From positions 1 to 64,000 of the forward strand of contig JACKAT010000002.1 in assembly GCA_020634935.1 (NCBI GenBank): a stretch of 64,000 nucleotides of DNA, written 5' to 3'. Position 1 is the first letter of the stretch. Each line of letters starts with the position of its first letter. The notes beneath the pieces were generated by a model. It was given only the letters and a program-made list of their open reading frames with translations, made no database searches and was not told where the DNA came from. Position numbers and translations under genes: made by a program. Below, in pieces: positions 1 to 9,549 of this stretch. This DNA comes from Anaerolineales bacterium. Lineage in GTDB: Bacteria > Chloroflexota > Anaerolineae > 4572-78 > J111.

Positions 1-2469
1 ACTTACGGCGATATCCTGCTACGCCAGGAAATTGAATATTGCGAATATTACTTTAACCAAGCTCACGTCGATGCCTTGATCGAGACTTATAACTTTTATG
101 AGCAAGAGTGTAAGCGTTGTTTGGAGCAGGGGTTAGTCATTCCGGCGTATGATTATGTACTAAAATGTTCCCATACCTTTAATATTTTGGATACGCGGGG
201 GGCCATTGGCGTCACTGAGAGGGCCGGCTATTTTGCCCGGATGCGGCGGCTTTCCCACCGAGTCGCCAAAGCCTTTGTTGAGCAGCGAAACGAGCTTGAC
301 TTTCCGTTGATGAAGTATATGCCGGAACGCCTCGCCCCGACTTTAGCCCCAATGCCAGCAACAAGTACCACACCTCAGACATTTTTGCTAGAAATCGGTT
401 CGGAGGAGTTACCATCGCACGATGTAACGGACGCTTTGGTTTATTTAAAGGAAGCCGCGCCTAAGTTTCTGAACAATTTGCGGCTAGGCTATCGAAATCT
501 TCAAGTTTTCGGTACACCGCGCCGCCTGACGGTGCTGGTTGAGGAATTGGCTCCTCATCAAGAAGATTTGGCTGAGATCGTTCGCGGCCCTTCGGCCAAA
601 ATTGCTTTTGATGCGGACGGCAACCCGACCAAAGCAGCCCAGGGATTTGCCCGCAGTAAAGGGGTCGACGTAGCCGAGCTACAAATTCAGGAAATGGATG
701 GTGGGCAGTATGTCGTGGCTAGCGTGCGCACCGAAGGGCGACCCGCCGCCGAAGTATTGGCCGAAAGTCTACCTGATTTCACCCGTTCGATCCCATTCGG
801 CAAGTCGATGCGCTGGTTGGCTTCTGCTCAAGTCGGGGATGAGGTAGGGAAGACCGCTTATAGCCGCCCTATCCGCTGGCTGGTCGCGTTGTTGGGCGAG
901 GCGGTCGTGCCGTTTGAATTTGCTGGCCTGACCAGCGGCCGGACAACTCGCGGTTTGCGACCCCAAGGTTCGCCTGATGTTGAGATCGCCTTAGCTGGCA
1001 GCTACTGCCAGGTTATGGACGTCCATCAAGTTATGGTTGATCCGGACGCCCGCCGGCTTGAAATCAAACAACAGCTTGATAAGCTTGCGGCTGAAATTGG
1101 CGGGCAAGTGCCGGATAATCCAGCCTTGTTGGAAGAAGTCACTCACCTGGTTGAGCAGCCGACAGCGTTTTTGGGCAGCTTTGAAGAGAAATATCTTGAG
1201 TTACCCGAGCCGGTGCTGATTACAGTAATGGGCAAACACCAGCGCTATTTCCCCGTGGTCAAACCTACCAACGACGGACACTCGCTGCTGGCTCATTTTA
1301 TCGCGGTGCGCAACGGTGGAACGGACCATCTGGATATTGTTCGGCGCGGGAATGAAGGCGTTCTACGGGCGCGTTACGCCGACGCCGATTTCTTCTTCAA
1401 AGCCGATACCGAGCAAAATCTGGAAGCCTTTTTGCCCCGGCTCGATACGCTGACGTTTCAAGAGCAGCTTGGTTCGATGTTAGATAAGAGTAAACGGTTG
1501 GAAACGTTAGCCCCGCAGATTGGTGAGCGATTGCGGCTATCGGCCAGCGAGGTCCAAACGGTCGAGCGAGCCGCTCGATTGAGCAAGGCTGATTTGGCGA
1601 CTAATATGGTGGTTGAATTGACCAGCCTGCAAGGCATTATGGGTTATGAATATGCCAAAATTTCCGGCGAAACTGAGGCGGTGGCCAGCGCCATTGTGGA
1701 ACATTATTATCCTCAAACCTCGCTGCCACACGAGTCGTTGAGTAAACCCGGTTTGGCGCTTAACCTGGCCAACCGGCTCGACAGCCTATGCGGCCTGTTT
1801 GCCGTAGGCAAAGCCCCAACCGGTTCAGCCGATCCGTTTGCCCTACGCCGCGATGCCTTATCATTGGTCTCCATTTTACTGGAGACCGAAACTAGCTTTG
1901 ATGTTGCCGCCGGGTTGAAATTAGCCGCTGACTTGATGCCGGTTGAGGTCAGCTCGAAATCCCTAGCGGACACAAGTGACTTTATCCGGCGCCGCCTGGA
2001 AGGGGTGCTGCGCGATGAATATAATTTGCCTTTTGATGTCGTTCAGGCAGTGTTGGCTGAGCGTGGCGATAACCCCTGGCCGGCGTTAGCTTCGGCTAAA
2101 GAGTTGGTCACCGCCACTCAGCGTGACGATTGGGACGATGCGCTTAATGCCTATGCTCGCTGTGTACGGATTGTTAGAAATATCGAAGAAAAGTACGCGC
2201 TCCAACCGAATGCCTTCACCGAGGCAGTTGAGCGGGATTTATACGCCGCTTATGAAAAAGCCCGCGCCAGTCTATCGCCGGCGTCAACCACCAGCGCGGT
2301 CGTATCGGCCTTGCGGGAACTGCTGGTCGAACCGATTAACGCCTTTTTTGACGGGGTGTTGGTAATGGATGAGGATGATATGATTCGGCAGAATCGGCTA
2401 GCGCTGCTGCAAGGTATTCGCGATTTGACGAAGGGGCATGCGGATTTTAGCCAGTTGCAGGGTTTTTAG
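1..2469 (+). CDS. glyQS: Glycyl-tRNA synthetase, fused alpha and beta chains (5' truncated by window edge)
   Basis: This enzyme charges tRNA-Gly with glycine. The reading frame is open from base 1, so the gene starts outside the window. The TTG at 76 is an internal codon, because upstream codons already read as alpha-subunit sequence (TYGDILLRQEIEYCEYYFNQ). The alpha chain ends near base 334 with a VAKAFVEQRNELDFPLMKY-type helix. A short Ala/Pro/Thr linker (about 334-378) follows, then the beta chain starts at TFLLEIGSEELP. The beta chain is complete through its C-terminal anticodon-binding helices. Most bacteria carry glyQ and glyS as separate genes; a single-chain form is known from chlamydiae and plant organelles. 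The fusion is read directly here, since there is no stop or frameshift at the junction. Confidence 0.95.
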   Translation, partial: TYGDILLRQEIEYCEYYFNQAHVDALIETYNFYEQECKRCLEQGLVIPAYDYVLKCSHTFNILDTRGAIGVTERAGYFARMRRLSHRVAKAFVEQRNELDFPLMKYMPERLAPTLAPMPATSTTPQTFLLEIGSEELPSHDVTDALVYLKEAAPKFLNNLRLGYRNLQVFGTPRRLTVLVEELAPHQEDLAEIVRGPSAKIAFDADGNPTKAAQGFARSKGVDVAELQIQEMDGGQYVVASVRTEGRPAAEVLAESLPDFTRSIPFGKSMRWLASAQVGDEVGKTAYSRPIRWLVALLGEAVVPFEFAGLTSGRTTRGLRPQGSPDVEIALAGSYCQVMDVHQVMVDPDARRLEIKQQLDKLAAEIGGQVPDNPALLEEVTHLVEQPTAFLGSFEEKYLELPEPVLITVMGKHQRYFPVVKPTNDGHSLLAHFIAVRNGGTDHLDIVRRGNEGVLRARYADADFFFKADTEQNLEAFLPRLDTLTFQEQLGSMLDKSKRLETLAPQIGERLRLSASEVQTVERAARLSKADLATNMVVELTSLQGIMGYEYAKISGETEAVASAIVEHYYPQTSLPHESLSKPGLALNLANRLDSLCGLFAVGKAPTGSADPFALRRDALSLVSILLETETSFDVAAGLKLAADLMPVEVSSKSLADTSDFIRRRLEGVLRDEYNLPFDVVQAVLAERGDNPWPALASAKELVTATQRDDWDDALNAYARCVRIVRNIEEKYALQPNAFTEAVERDLYAAYEKARASLSPASTTSAVVSALRELLVEPINAFFDGVLVMDEDDMIRQNRLALLQGIRDLTKGHADFSQLQGF

Positions 2470-2479
2470 ATTGGACTGT

Positions 2480-2540
2480 GGTTCGTAGTAATGGCTTTAG
2501 CCGTTCGGATGTAACACCGCTAAAGCGGTTACTACGAACC
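2480..2540. repeat. Inverted repeat with GGCTTTAGC core
   Basis: Arms at 2480-2501 and 2519-2540 match at 20 of 22 positions around a 17-base spacer. The element lies just after the glyQS stop and before a convergent gene, so it may also act as a bidirectional transcript end. The ctttagc core recurs in the hairpin at 22053-22096, which suggests a dispersed palindrome family. Confidence 0.7.
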
Positions 2541-2566
2541 AATAGGTTACTTTCCATCTAATATAA

Positions 2567-3457
2567 CTAAACAGTAATCGTCAACGTGGCGATCCATAGA
2601 AATAGCTGCACCACAATGGTGCTGCCCCACAGCATATAAGCGGCTACTTTTTCTCGGTGGTGGATAAAACCACCGAGAATGAGATTAACCCCCAATGCAA
2701 TTGCCCCCACTGCTGGTAGGATGAAGAGGTTGAATTTATTGACGATGCGGTCGGCTTGGCCCAAGTCATCGAAGTGAATGGGTAATAAGGCCGGTAAGCT
2801 CGCGTAGCTTAACGATACATAGCCCAACAAAGCCAGGCAAATAACGGCTGCGCTGCCCACCAACCACCAGCATAACGGATCAACCAATACCTCGATGCTA
2901 AGCGGCCAACCTCGGCGAACTTCTTCGCACCAGTGTTGGGTTGCCCCCAGTGCTTGTCGATCGTGCCAGGCCTTAAGAAAAACCGATGGGTCTTGGGGGG
3001 AGATGGCATAGGTTTGTTCAGGAGTCAAAACGAGCAGTGTTCGCTCAAGGGGAGCCGTGGTGTGGAAGGCGATACGCCCTAATTCATCCGACTCACCCCG
3101 ACCTATTCGCAGTCCGGCCAACTCAACCCCGCGAAACCTAATTGGCTCCTCAACGATCTCGCCTGGGACAATCTCTTCAATGTGATGAAGGGGAATACGC
3201 TGCTGACATAAGCCCCATTGAATAATTAGGCCGTTACGGTTGAGGTGATAGTTGAGTTTAAAGCCGATAATACTACAGTAGACAGCGGTAATGGTCGCGC
3301 CAATAGCCAGCAAGCAGGCCACCAACAACCAGAAGATAGTCGAGGGGGCAGTTTGGCGCAGCAGCGTGTCGATAAGCACCAGCATAATTAAGGCGCAGAC
3401 TACAGCCGCAGCCAAGGCAAAATGTCCACATTTGGTAGGGTAGGGTTGGAAGTTCAT
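2567..3457 (-). CDS. Membrane protein with bacterial PH-like domain
   Basis: A protein of 296 residues with two hydrophobic hairpins. One is near residues 14-70 and one near 195-290. Between them is a soluble stretch (about 70-170) with the look of a bacterial pleckstrin-homology-like domain (GLIIQWGLCQQRIPLHHIEE, the pattern seen when such domains follow a transmembrane pair). The C-terminal part resembles DUF1648-type membrane helices, including a LLPIHFDDLGQADRI segment. Its ATG overlaps the surE stop codon (ATGA), so the two are probably translationally coupled. The function is unknown. The family call is from sequence pattern only. Confidence 0.6.
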   Translation of the reverse strand: MNFQPYPTKCGHFALAAAVVCALIMLVLIDTLLRQTAPSTIFWLLVACLLAIGATITAVYCSIIGFKLNYHLNRNGLIIQWGLCQQRIPLHHIEEIVPGEIVEEPIRFRGVELAGLRIGRGESDELGRIAFHTTAPLERTLLVLTPEQTYAISPQDPSVFLKAWHDRQALGATQHWCEEVRRGWPLSIEVLVDPLCWWLVGSAAVICLALLGYVSLSYASLPALLPIHFDDLGQADRIVNKFNLFILPAVGAIALGVNLILGGFIHHREKVAAYMLWGSTIVVQLFLWIATLTITV

Positions 3458-4263
3458 AGGAGAATATCTTCCAACTTCCAGCGTTTGAGATCCTCGATTA
3501 GGTGATGGTCAGTAATATCTAAATTGAGGGGGGTAACAGAAATGAGTTTATTTTCGATAGCCCAGATGTCGGTGCCGTGATCGGCTACGCCGTGTGGTGG
3601 TAGACCGCCGATCCAGTAGTAAGGTCGGCCGCGTGGGTCTTCACGGGAGATAAGTTCATCTCGATAGACACGTTTGCCCAGGCGGGTGAGTTCGATGCCA
3701 TTTATATCTGCCCAGGGCACGCCCGGAATGTTGACGTTGAGTAGAGTGTTGGCCGGTAGCCCGAAATCGAGAACTTTTTGGGTGAGGCAAGCCGCGAAAG
3801 TGGACATGGCCGGGTAATCGATCACTTCAGCCTGGCGTTGATCGTGGTAGCCGCGAGCGATTTCATCATCTTTGCGTTCGCGAGAAATAGCGATAGCCGG
3901 CACACCCTCGATAGTGGCCTCGACGGCCGCAGCGACAGTGCCGGAGTAGAACACGTCATAGCCCATATTGGCGCCGTGGTTGATACCCGAAACCACCAAA
4001 TCAGGCCGGCGTTCGACCAACCCCAATAGGGCCAGCGCTACACAGTCAGGGGGAGGGGCACTCGAAACGAAAGCCGCGCTGCCATCGGGTAGTTCGATGG
4101 GATCGGCGCGTAAAATTTTATGCATCGTTTTGGGATGCCCGGAGGCCGACCAGTTGTGATCGGGTGCGAAAACCAACGTATCGGCAATTTTATCGAGTGC
4201 TTGCTTTAATGGGAACAGCGCTGGCGCATCGATACCGTCGTCATTTGTAATTAAAATCAGCAT
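3454..4263 (-). CDS. surE: 5'/3'-nucleotidase SurE
   Basis: A phosphatase of 269 residues that removes the 5' or 3' phosphate from nucleoside monophosphates in the cytoplasm. The metal-binding NDDG is at residues 7-10, Ser39 is in the SASGHPKTM loop, and Asn95 is in SGINHGANMGYD followed by YSGTVAAAVE. These are the family signatures. The length matches the usual 250-270. It lies 20 bases downstream of the penicillin-binding protein gene on the same strand and overlaps the next gene by ATGA, so the three may form one operon. The Shine-Dalgarno sequence is weak (AAGAG). Confidence 0.95.
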   Translation of the reverse strand: MLILITNDDGIDAPALFPLKQALDKIADTLVFAPDHNWSASGHPKTMHKILRADPIELPDGSAAFVSSAPPPDCVALALLGLVERRPDLVVSGINHGANMGYDVFYSGTVAAAVEATIEGVPAIAISRERKDDEIARGYHDQRQAEVIDYPAMSTFAACLTQKVLDFGLPANTLLNVNIPGVPWADINGIELTRLGKRVYRDELISREDPRGRPYYWIGGLPPHGVADHGTDIWAIENKLISVTPLNLDITDHHLIEDLKRWKLEDILL

Positions 4264-4283
4264 GATGATTATCTCTTAACCCA

Positions 4284-7200
4284 TCACATCAAGAGATGGT
4301 ATGACCCTAAGTATCTTTCCCGATAAGTGGGAGGCAAGTAGTAAGCCTCCCCATCCTCGTCAGCCTCTCCCCCCTCTTTGTTTTCTTCTTTATCTTCCTG
4401 TTCCGGAATGACTCTAATTCGGACTCGTTCACTTTCGGCTTTGTTACCGGCCGAGTCATAGGCCACCACGTGAGCCAGATGGGTTTCGGTGTAACCAAAG
4501 CGCGTTTCAATGAGCGTTAAGCCGCCTGAGAAAACCTTCTGATAACCGATGAATTCCTGGGCCGAGACCCCTTCTGGCAGATTAGCTAAAATTTCAGGAT
4601 CATTAATGGGTTGAGTAACTGACATAACGCGAGTGATGGTAAATTGCTGAGTTCCGGTAATGGTTCCATTCGCACCGGTAATGGCTTGGGTCTCATAGAT
4701 CGGTGCTTCCCAAATAACGTGTTTGGGCGTGATATCCACGTTCCAACGGAATGTAAAGGGGGCCACGGTACTTTCGCCCACCTTGGCGTTGTCAATATAG
4801 TACTCGACTCGACTCATTGAAAAGTTGTCGTTAGCGTCAACCTGGAAATTGACCCAATCATTCAGCAGGGCGTTGGCGTTGGCCTCATAAACGGTATCCG
4901 GTTCGGGATTAATCAAATTAACCGTGGGGGGGGTATTGTCTACCGTGACCTGTACCGACCGCCGCTCAAGGCTCTGATCGCCTCTTACTACCGTAAGTTG
5001 CAGGGTATAGAGACCTTCCTCCTCAGCTTTGGTATCCCAGGTTGCCAGCGGGGCGCCCTCAACCGGAGAGGTGTTGTCTCCCCCCAGTTGCTTCCATTCA
5101 CTGGGGTTTAATCCCTGTCCGTATTCAAGGCGATAGAGCTGGAAATTATCCAAAGTAGCGTTCCCGGTGATGACCACATTTCCCTGAACATACTCGTAGG
5201 GCCGAGGATTGATAAAGGCGACCGGCCCGGCGTTGATAGCCGGACCAATGCTGTCATCATATTCCGTAGGCGGCTGCGGAATACCATTTTCGATGACCCA
5301 ATCGTTAGCTACAGGCGGATAAACTTCATAGACTCGTTCTTCAACCAGTTCAGGTGGGGTATAGACCGTCGCCAGCTTGCCGTTTTCACGATTGATCCGG
5401 AAAATCTGGTGAACATTGTCACGCTGAGTAGGGACAGTGCCATCTAAAAACATTTCGACTACAGTGTTTTGGGTCGCTTCGCTAGGCAGCAGTCCGGACA
5501 CGGCGTCGACACGGGCGTCAACTAGGCCGCGAGGCTGCTGCCAGGTTTCGACCGGTTTATCTTTTAGGTACTCCAACATCACAGCGTTCCAAATGGGGGC
5601 CGCGCCAGTCAAACCGGTTACATCTTTCATAGCTTTGTTGTCGTTATTGCCGACCCACACGGCTGTGGCTAACTGCGGCGTGAAACCAACCGTCCAGTTA
5701 TCGCGGAAGTTGTTGGTAGTGCCGGTTTTGGCCGCGATCGGCCGATCTTCAAAGTTACGCTTCAGGTCGCTGTTGGCCCCAAAGGCGGCCGCACGGGCGT
5801 TATTATCAGACAGAATATCGACCATCATATAGGCCAAGGCCGGATCGATGACTTGCTCGGTAGCAGGCTGGTCGTATTGGTAGATGACTTCACCATCTTT
5901 GGTTTCGATGCGTAAAATTGAAACCGGGTCTAAGGTTCGATGGCCCGGCCGGCGATCAACCTCATCGACCGGCTGACCGGCCATTACGCCCATATTAGCC
6001 ATCACGCTGTAGGCGTAGGCCATATCGATCGGTTTGACCTCACCGCCGCCCAAAGTTAGCGATAGGCCATAGTAATCCTGATTAAGGGTGGTAATACCCA
6101 GGCGATGCGCCGTGGCGATCACATTTTTAATGCCGGCTTTGTTTAACGTCCAGACGGCGGGGATGTTAAGACTTTGCGCCAGCGCGTTACGGGCGCGCAC
6201 CGGTCCGGTATATTTACGGTCGTAGTTTTCGGGAACATAGGGCGGATTAGGATCATCGGGAAAAGATTGGCGCACATTCATAATCATTGTGGCCGGGTTG
6301 TATACACCCTGAGAGAACAGGGTCAGGTAACTGAATGGTTTAAACGATGAACCGGGCTGGCGGCCGGGATCAGAGGCGCAAACATTGACGTTGCCGTCAT
6401 TTTCCTTGTCCCAGAAATCGACGCTACCGACCATCGCCAGAATTTCGCCAGTCTTGGGAACGATTGAAACCACACAGGCGTTGCTGGCATTATGACCTTC
6501 TTCCAGCAGTTCCTTAATCTGATCTGAGGCGATTTGTTGGGCTTTTTGGTTAAGATCGTAATCTAAGGTGGTATAAACTTTCAGTCCGCCGCGATAGATC
6601 AGTTCCGGATCATATTTGCGTTCCAATTCCTCTCGAACATAGACGGCAAAATGGGGAGCCAGGATATCGAAGCGCTCTTCCACTTCTTTCACTTTTACAT
6701 CTTCGGCAAAAATGGCTTCGGCTTTAGCCTGGGCAATAACGCCTTCGTCAACCATGCGGTTGAGGGTAATCCATTGGCGATATTTAGCTTCATCGGGGCT
6801 GTTGATCGGGTTCAAAAACGGGAATTGGGGGATCGGAGCCAGCATGGCGCATTCAGCATCGGTTAGAGCGCTGGCCGGTTTGTCGAAATAGACTTGCGCC
6901 GCCGCATTAATGCCATAGGCCAGATTGAAGTAGGAATTGGTGTTAAAATACCATTCTAAAATCTGATCTTTATCAAAGCGGCGGGTGATTTCTATGGCCA
7001 AGATAATTTCTTTGATCTTGCGGGTGTAAGAAAGCTGGGTTCGTTCATCTTCGTCGATCAAAATATTTTTGATCAACTGCTGGGTGATCGAACTACCCCC
7101 TTGAATCTGGCCGCCACGCAGGTTTTGGTAAAAGGCGCGACCAATCCCTTCAGGGTCAAAGCCGGGGTTTTGGTAGAATGATTTATCCTCCAAAATAATG

Positions 7201-7556
7201 GTGGCCTCGCGGCAAAATTCAGGGATGTCCTCTAGAGGGACATAACTACGGTCGCCCCGGAATGGGTCAAATAGCTCGTAGAGCAGTACCTGACCGGTGC
7301 GATCATAGATTTTGGTGGTTTCAAAATCTTCCTGTTCCGTTTCGATGGCGGTTGGATCCGGCAGTTGTTGGGCGAAGCTTTCATAAACGGTATAGGCCGA
7401 TATAAAGCCGCTCATAATAATCCCGAAAACAACCGCTACGAATAGTCCAACAATGACCAAAACAAGATTGATCAGATACAGGTGAATTTTGGGTTTTTGC
7501 TCACTGGTCCGTCGCCGACGACGACGGGTGATCATCACTTTTCGATTTGACTGCAT
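4284..7556 (-). CDS. Class A penicillin-binding protein (glycosyltransferase 51 plus transpeptidase) with C-terminal Ig-like region
   Basis: A bifunctional peptidoglycan synthase of 1090 residues. A very basic cytoplasmic start (RRRRRR) precedes one transmembrane helix at about 25-55. The GT51 domain has the catalytic glutamate in EDKSFYQ (about 121) and GGSSITQQLIKN. The transpeptidase has SSFK (about 404), the SLN motif in AQSLNIPAVW and KTGTTNN (about 608). From about residue 780 come beta-rich, PKD/Ig-like segments (VQVTVDNTPPTVNLINP, VEYYIDNAKVGES) and an acidic linker rich in Glu. The family is usually 650-850 residues long, so roughly 300 extra C-terminal residues are exposed outside the membrane and may bind wall polymers. 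The presence of a murein synthase argues for a peptidoglycan wall. Confidence 0.95.
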   Translation of the reverse strand: MQSNRKVMITRRRRRRTSEQKPKIHLYLINLVLVIVGLFVAVVFGIIMSGFISAYTVYESFAQQLPDPTAIETEQEDFETTKIYDRTGQVLLYELFDPFRGDRSYVPLEDIPEFCREATIILEDKSFYQNPGFDPEGIGRAFYQNLRGGQIQGGSSITQQLIKNILIDEDERTQLSYTRKIKEIILAIEITRRFDKDQILEWYFNTNSYFNLAYGINAAAQVYFDKPASALTDAECAMLAPIPQFPFLNPINSPDEAKYRQWITLNRMVDEGVIAQAKAEAIFAEDVKVKEVEERFDILAPHFAVYVREELERKYDPELIYRGGLKVYTTLDYDLNQKAQQIASDQIKELLEEGHNASNACVVSIVPKTGEILAMVGSVDFWDKENDGNVNVCASDPGRQPGSSFKPFSYLTLFSQGVYNPATMIMNVRQSFPDDPNPPYVPENYDRKYTGPVRARNALAQSLNIPAVWTLNKAGIKNVIATAHRLGITTLNQDYYGLSLTLGGGEVKPIDMAYAYSVMANMGVMAGQPVDEVDRRPGHRTLDPVSILRIETKDGEVIYQYDQPATEQVIDPALAYMMVDILSDNNARAAAFGANSDLKRNFEDRPIAAKTGTTNNFRDNWTVGFTPQLATAVWVGNNDNKAMKDVTGLTGAAPIWNAVMLEYLKDKPVETWQQPRGLVDARVDAVSGLLPSEATQNTVVEMFLDGTVPTQRDNVHQIFRINRENGKLATVYTPPELVEERVYEVYPPVANDWVIENGIPQPPTEYDDSIGPAINAGPVAFINPRPYEYVQGNVVITGNATLDNFQLYRLEYGQGLNPSEWKQLGGDNTSPVEGAPLATWDTKAEEEGLYTLQLTVVRGDQSLERRSVQVTVDNTPPTVNLINPEPDTVYEANANALLNDWVNFQVDANDNFSMSRVEYYIDNAKVGESTVAPFTFRWNVDITPKHVIWEAPIYETQAITGANGTITGTQQFTITRVMSVTQPINDPEILANLPEGVSAQEFIGYQKVFSGGLTLIETRFGYTETHLAHVVAYDSAGNKAESERVRIRVIPEQEDKEENKEGGEADEDGEAYYLPPTYRERYLGSYHLLM

Positions 7557-7575
7557 AACGCTGGCGACATCTCCA

Positions 7576-7642
7576 TTTTAATTGGGATACCCCTCTCCAA
7601 TTAAAACGGTATATTGGATTTATCAACAGGACCAATATACCG
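7576..7642. terminator. Two back-to-back hairpins upstream of the PBP gene
   Basis: Hairpin one pairs 7576-7585 (ttttaattgg) with 7597-7606 (ccaattaaaa). Hairpin two starts at the next base and pairs 7607-7617 (cggtatattgg) with 7632-7642 (ccaatataccg). Both are perfect. They lie after the methyltransferase stop and before the PBP start, both on the minus strand. They could end the upstream transcript or form a PBP leader. There is no clear T-run. Confidence 0.5.
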
Positions 7643-7748
7643 GACACGCATGGTAGCAGAAATAATAGGCTTCGGCAAGTTCGTTTGGCGGCATATACCC
7701 AGAAATCAAGCGAAATTAGGCAACGCTAAACCTTCACTTGACCAACTT

Positions 7749-8513
7749 TTAGAGCGAGGGTGGGGTCTTTTCGATGACCAATAGGTGAGATAACCCAAAA
7801 CGCCGCAGCAGCGTCTGTTCGAGGGCGTAGGTCACAGCTCGAATCGATTGACCCCACCGGGGCCGGCGGGCTGTTAGATTATCGTAACCGGGATAGATTT
7901 GGGTGTGGGTGATGACATTGACAGGTAGGTCATTTATCAGTTTTTTTAGACCAGATGAAGTATAAGCTCTGACGTGAGGCGCTAATCGATTGCGCAAGCT
8001 GTCGGGCAGGTAATTGATCAGCGGGGTGTTGCCAAAGTGATACACGCCCCGCCAGTAGTGGCCGTGAGTTTCAAAGGGATAGAGCCGGTTTGGACAAAAA
8101 ATAACGGCTCTTCCCCCCTGTTTGAGCACACGTACCATCTCGGCTACGGTCAGGCGATCATCGGCCACGTGTTCGATCACTTCATGGCTAAGCACCAGAT
8201 CGAAATAGTTCGACGGATAAGGCAGATATTCTCCCGCCGCCACATGCACCAGCGGAGAATGATGATAACTTTCGGCAACGCGATCAAATTCGATATCTAA
8301 ACCATAGACATGGTCGGTAAATTGTTTCAAAGCACGCACGTACATCCCTACGCCGCAGCCGTCAACTAGCACTTGGCTGTCGGGGGTAAGGCGTTGGCTA
8401 AGGTCGGCTGCCGCTTTGATCATTTCCAGTCGGCGATCTTGGCCAGCGCGCCAGACCAAACTGGGTACGCCTCGCTCATCGGCTTTGTCTATAATCAAAC
8501 TGGGGTTGGTCAT
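7749..8513 (-). CDS. Class I SAM-dependent methyltransferase
   Basis: A protein of 254 residues. SAM-binding motif I reads VLVDGCGVGMYV (about 48-59), followed by the acidic post-I residue in YGLDIEFDRV and motif III-like VLKQGGRAVIFCPN. The substrate is unknown. The HGHYWRGVYHFGN insertion resembles methyltransferases found near glycan or quinone genes. It overlaps the upstream menG-like gene by ATGA, so coupled translation with MenG is expected. A role in lipoquinone or envelope methylation is only an inference from that neighbour. Confidence 0.75.
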   Translation of the reverse strand: MTNPSLIIDKADERGVPSLVWRAGQDRRLEMIKAAADLSQRLTPDSQVLVDGCGVGMYVRALKQFTDHVYGLDIEFDRVAESYHHSPLVHVAAGEYLPYPSNYFDLVLSHEVIEHVADDRLTVAEMVRVLKQGGRAVIFCPNRLYPFETHGHYWRGVYHFGNTPLINYLPDSLRNRLAPHVRAYTSSGLKKLINDLPVNVITHTQIYPGYDNLTARRPRWGQSIRAVTYALEQTLLRRFGLSHLLVIEKTPPSL

Positions 8514-9256
8514 TTTACGCCCACATGTAATGCGACAGTATTAAACATAAGCAGCCTGTAATTCACTTCGCGTAGAGACACTGCTTCCATTTCCGCTTTC
8601 AACTCAGCCGGACTCAGAAATGCATCGGCTGAGGCGGGGAGATAAGAATAAGCATCCTGTTGGCCGGAAATAATCCCGCCGACCAGCGGGACAACATTAT
8701 GGAAGTAAAGGCGAAACAGGTTGCCGAATAGGGTGTCGGCCGGCCGGGGAATTTCCAAAATAAGGACACGCCCGCCGGATTTGCAGACACGCACTTGTTC
8801 AGCCAGCGCGTGGCGAACGTTAGTGACATTTCGCATGAGAAAGCCGCTGGCTACGGCGTCGAAGCTGTTATCGGGAAAAGGTAAGTGGAGGGCATCGGCT
8901 CCGCTCCAACTAAGCCGGTTTTTAATCGCTTGTCCGTTAGGTGCAAGCGTTTTAGAAACGTAATCGGGCCAACGGTTTTGCCCCACGTGCATCATCGGCA
9001 GGGTGTAGTCAGCCCCAATAACGTGGCTGAGTTGGTGATTTTGTCGAAACGCTTCAAAAGCAATATCTCCGGTACCGGTGGCTACATCTAACAGACGGCC
9101 GTTCGGCGGAAGTTGCGCCGCTTCGATCAACAGCTTGCGCCAGTATTGATCCTGACCCGCCGTCATGATCCGGTTCATCAGATCATAGCGATGGGCGATC
9201 CGGGCGAACATTTGGTTAACATATTGATACTTGTCAGCTTCTGATGAGAAAGTCAT
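8510..9256 (-). CDS. menG: Demethylmenaquinone methyltransferase (UbiE/MenG family)
   Basis: A protein of 248 residues that would methylate demethylmenaquinone to menaquinone using SAM. The start NQMFARIAHRYDLMNRIMT is the family's N-terminal signature. Motif I is LLDVATGTGDIAFEAF, and GRVLILEIPRP is the second family signature. The downstream RLYFHNVVPLVGGIISG segment also fits UbiE/MenG. It is first in a two-gene unit with the next methyltransferase (ATGA overlap). The organism is therefore probably a menaquinone respirer, which is an inference from family knowledge. It could also accept other quinones. Confidence 0.88.
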   Translation of the reverse strand: MTFSSEADKYQYVNQMFARIAHRYDLMNRIMTAGQDQYWRKLLIEAAQLPPNGRLLDVATGTGDIAFEAFRQNHQLSHVIGADYTLPMMHVGQNRWPDYVSKTLAPNGQAIKNRLSWSGADALHLPFPDNSFDAVASGFLMRNVTNVRHALAEQVRVCKSGGRVLILEIPRPADTLFGNLFRLYFHNVVPLVGGIISGQQDAYSYLPASADAFLSPAELKAEMEAVSLREVNYRLLMFNTVALHVGVK

Positions 9257-9289
9257 GATTAAAATTCAAGCTCCAGTCTAAAACAAATA

Positions 9290-9416
9290 GGACTTACGCA
9301 GTTGGATGTAACAAGCAAGGTGACAGTCACTTTTGGCCGAAAATGAACCTCCGTTTAGCCCAAACAGGTCGATTTATCACACTCAAGTGACTGTCACCTT
9401 TTGAACTGCGTAACTC
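9290..9416. repeat. Palindromic intergenic element, GTGACAGTCACTT family, copy 1
   Basis: Inner inverted repeats aggtgacagtcactt (9318-9332) and aagtgactgtcacct (9385-9399) flank a 52-base core. Outer inverted repeats are ggacttacgcagtt (9290-9303) and aactgcgtaactc (9404-9416). The core (9333-9384) is homologous, in inverted orientation, to the core of the element at 52665-52797. No transposase lies nearby, so this resembles a REP/MITE-like non-autonomous element. Confidence 0.8.
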
Positions 9417-9429
9417 ATAACAGAAACGT

Positions 9430-9537
9430 AATTACTCAGCAGACAAGGTGACTGGCACTTAATCGCCATAATAGCCGCGTTGTATTCCACTCAATGGTCT
9501 CGATTTGAGCCAAAGTGCCAGTCACCTGAGTAGTTAC
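9430..9537. repeat. Palindromic element, variant GTGACTGGCACTT ends
   Basis: Inner ends aaggtgactggcactt (9445-9460) and aagtgccagtcacc (9513-9526) form a perfect inverted repeat, with imperfect outer arms aattactcag and ctgagtagtt. It sits immediately next to copy 1. The end sequence differs from copy 1 by a paired substitution (acagt to actgg, mirrored on the other arm), so the palindrome is preserved while the sequence changes. Confidence 0.7.
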
Positions 9538-9549
9538 ACAAAAACAACA

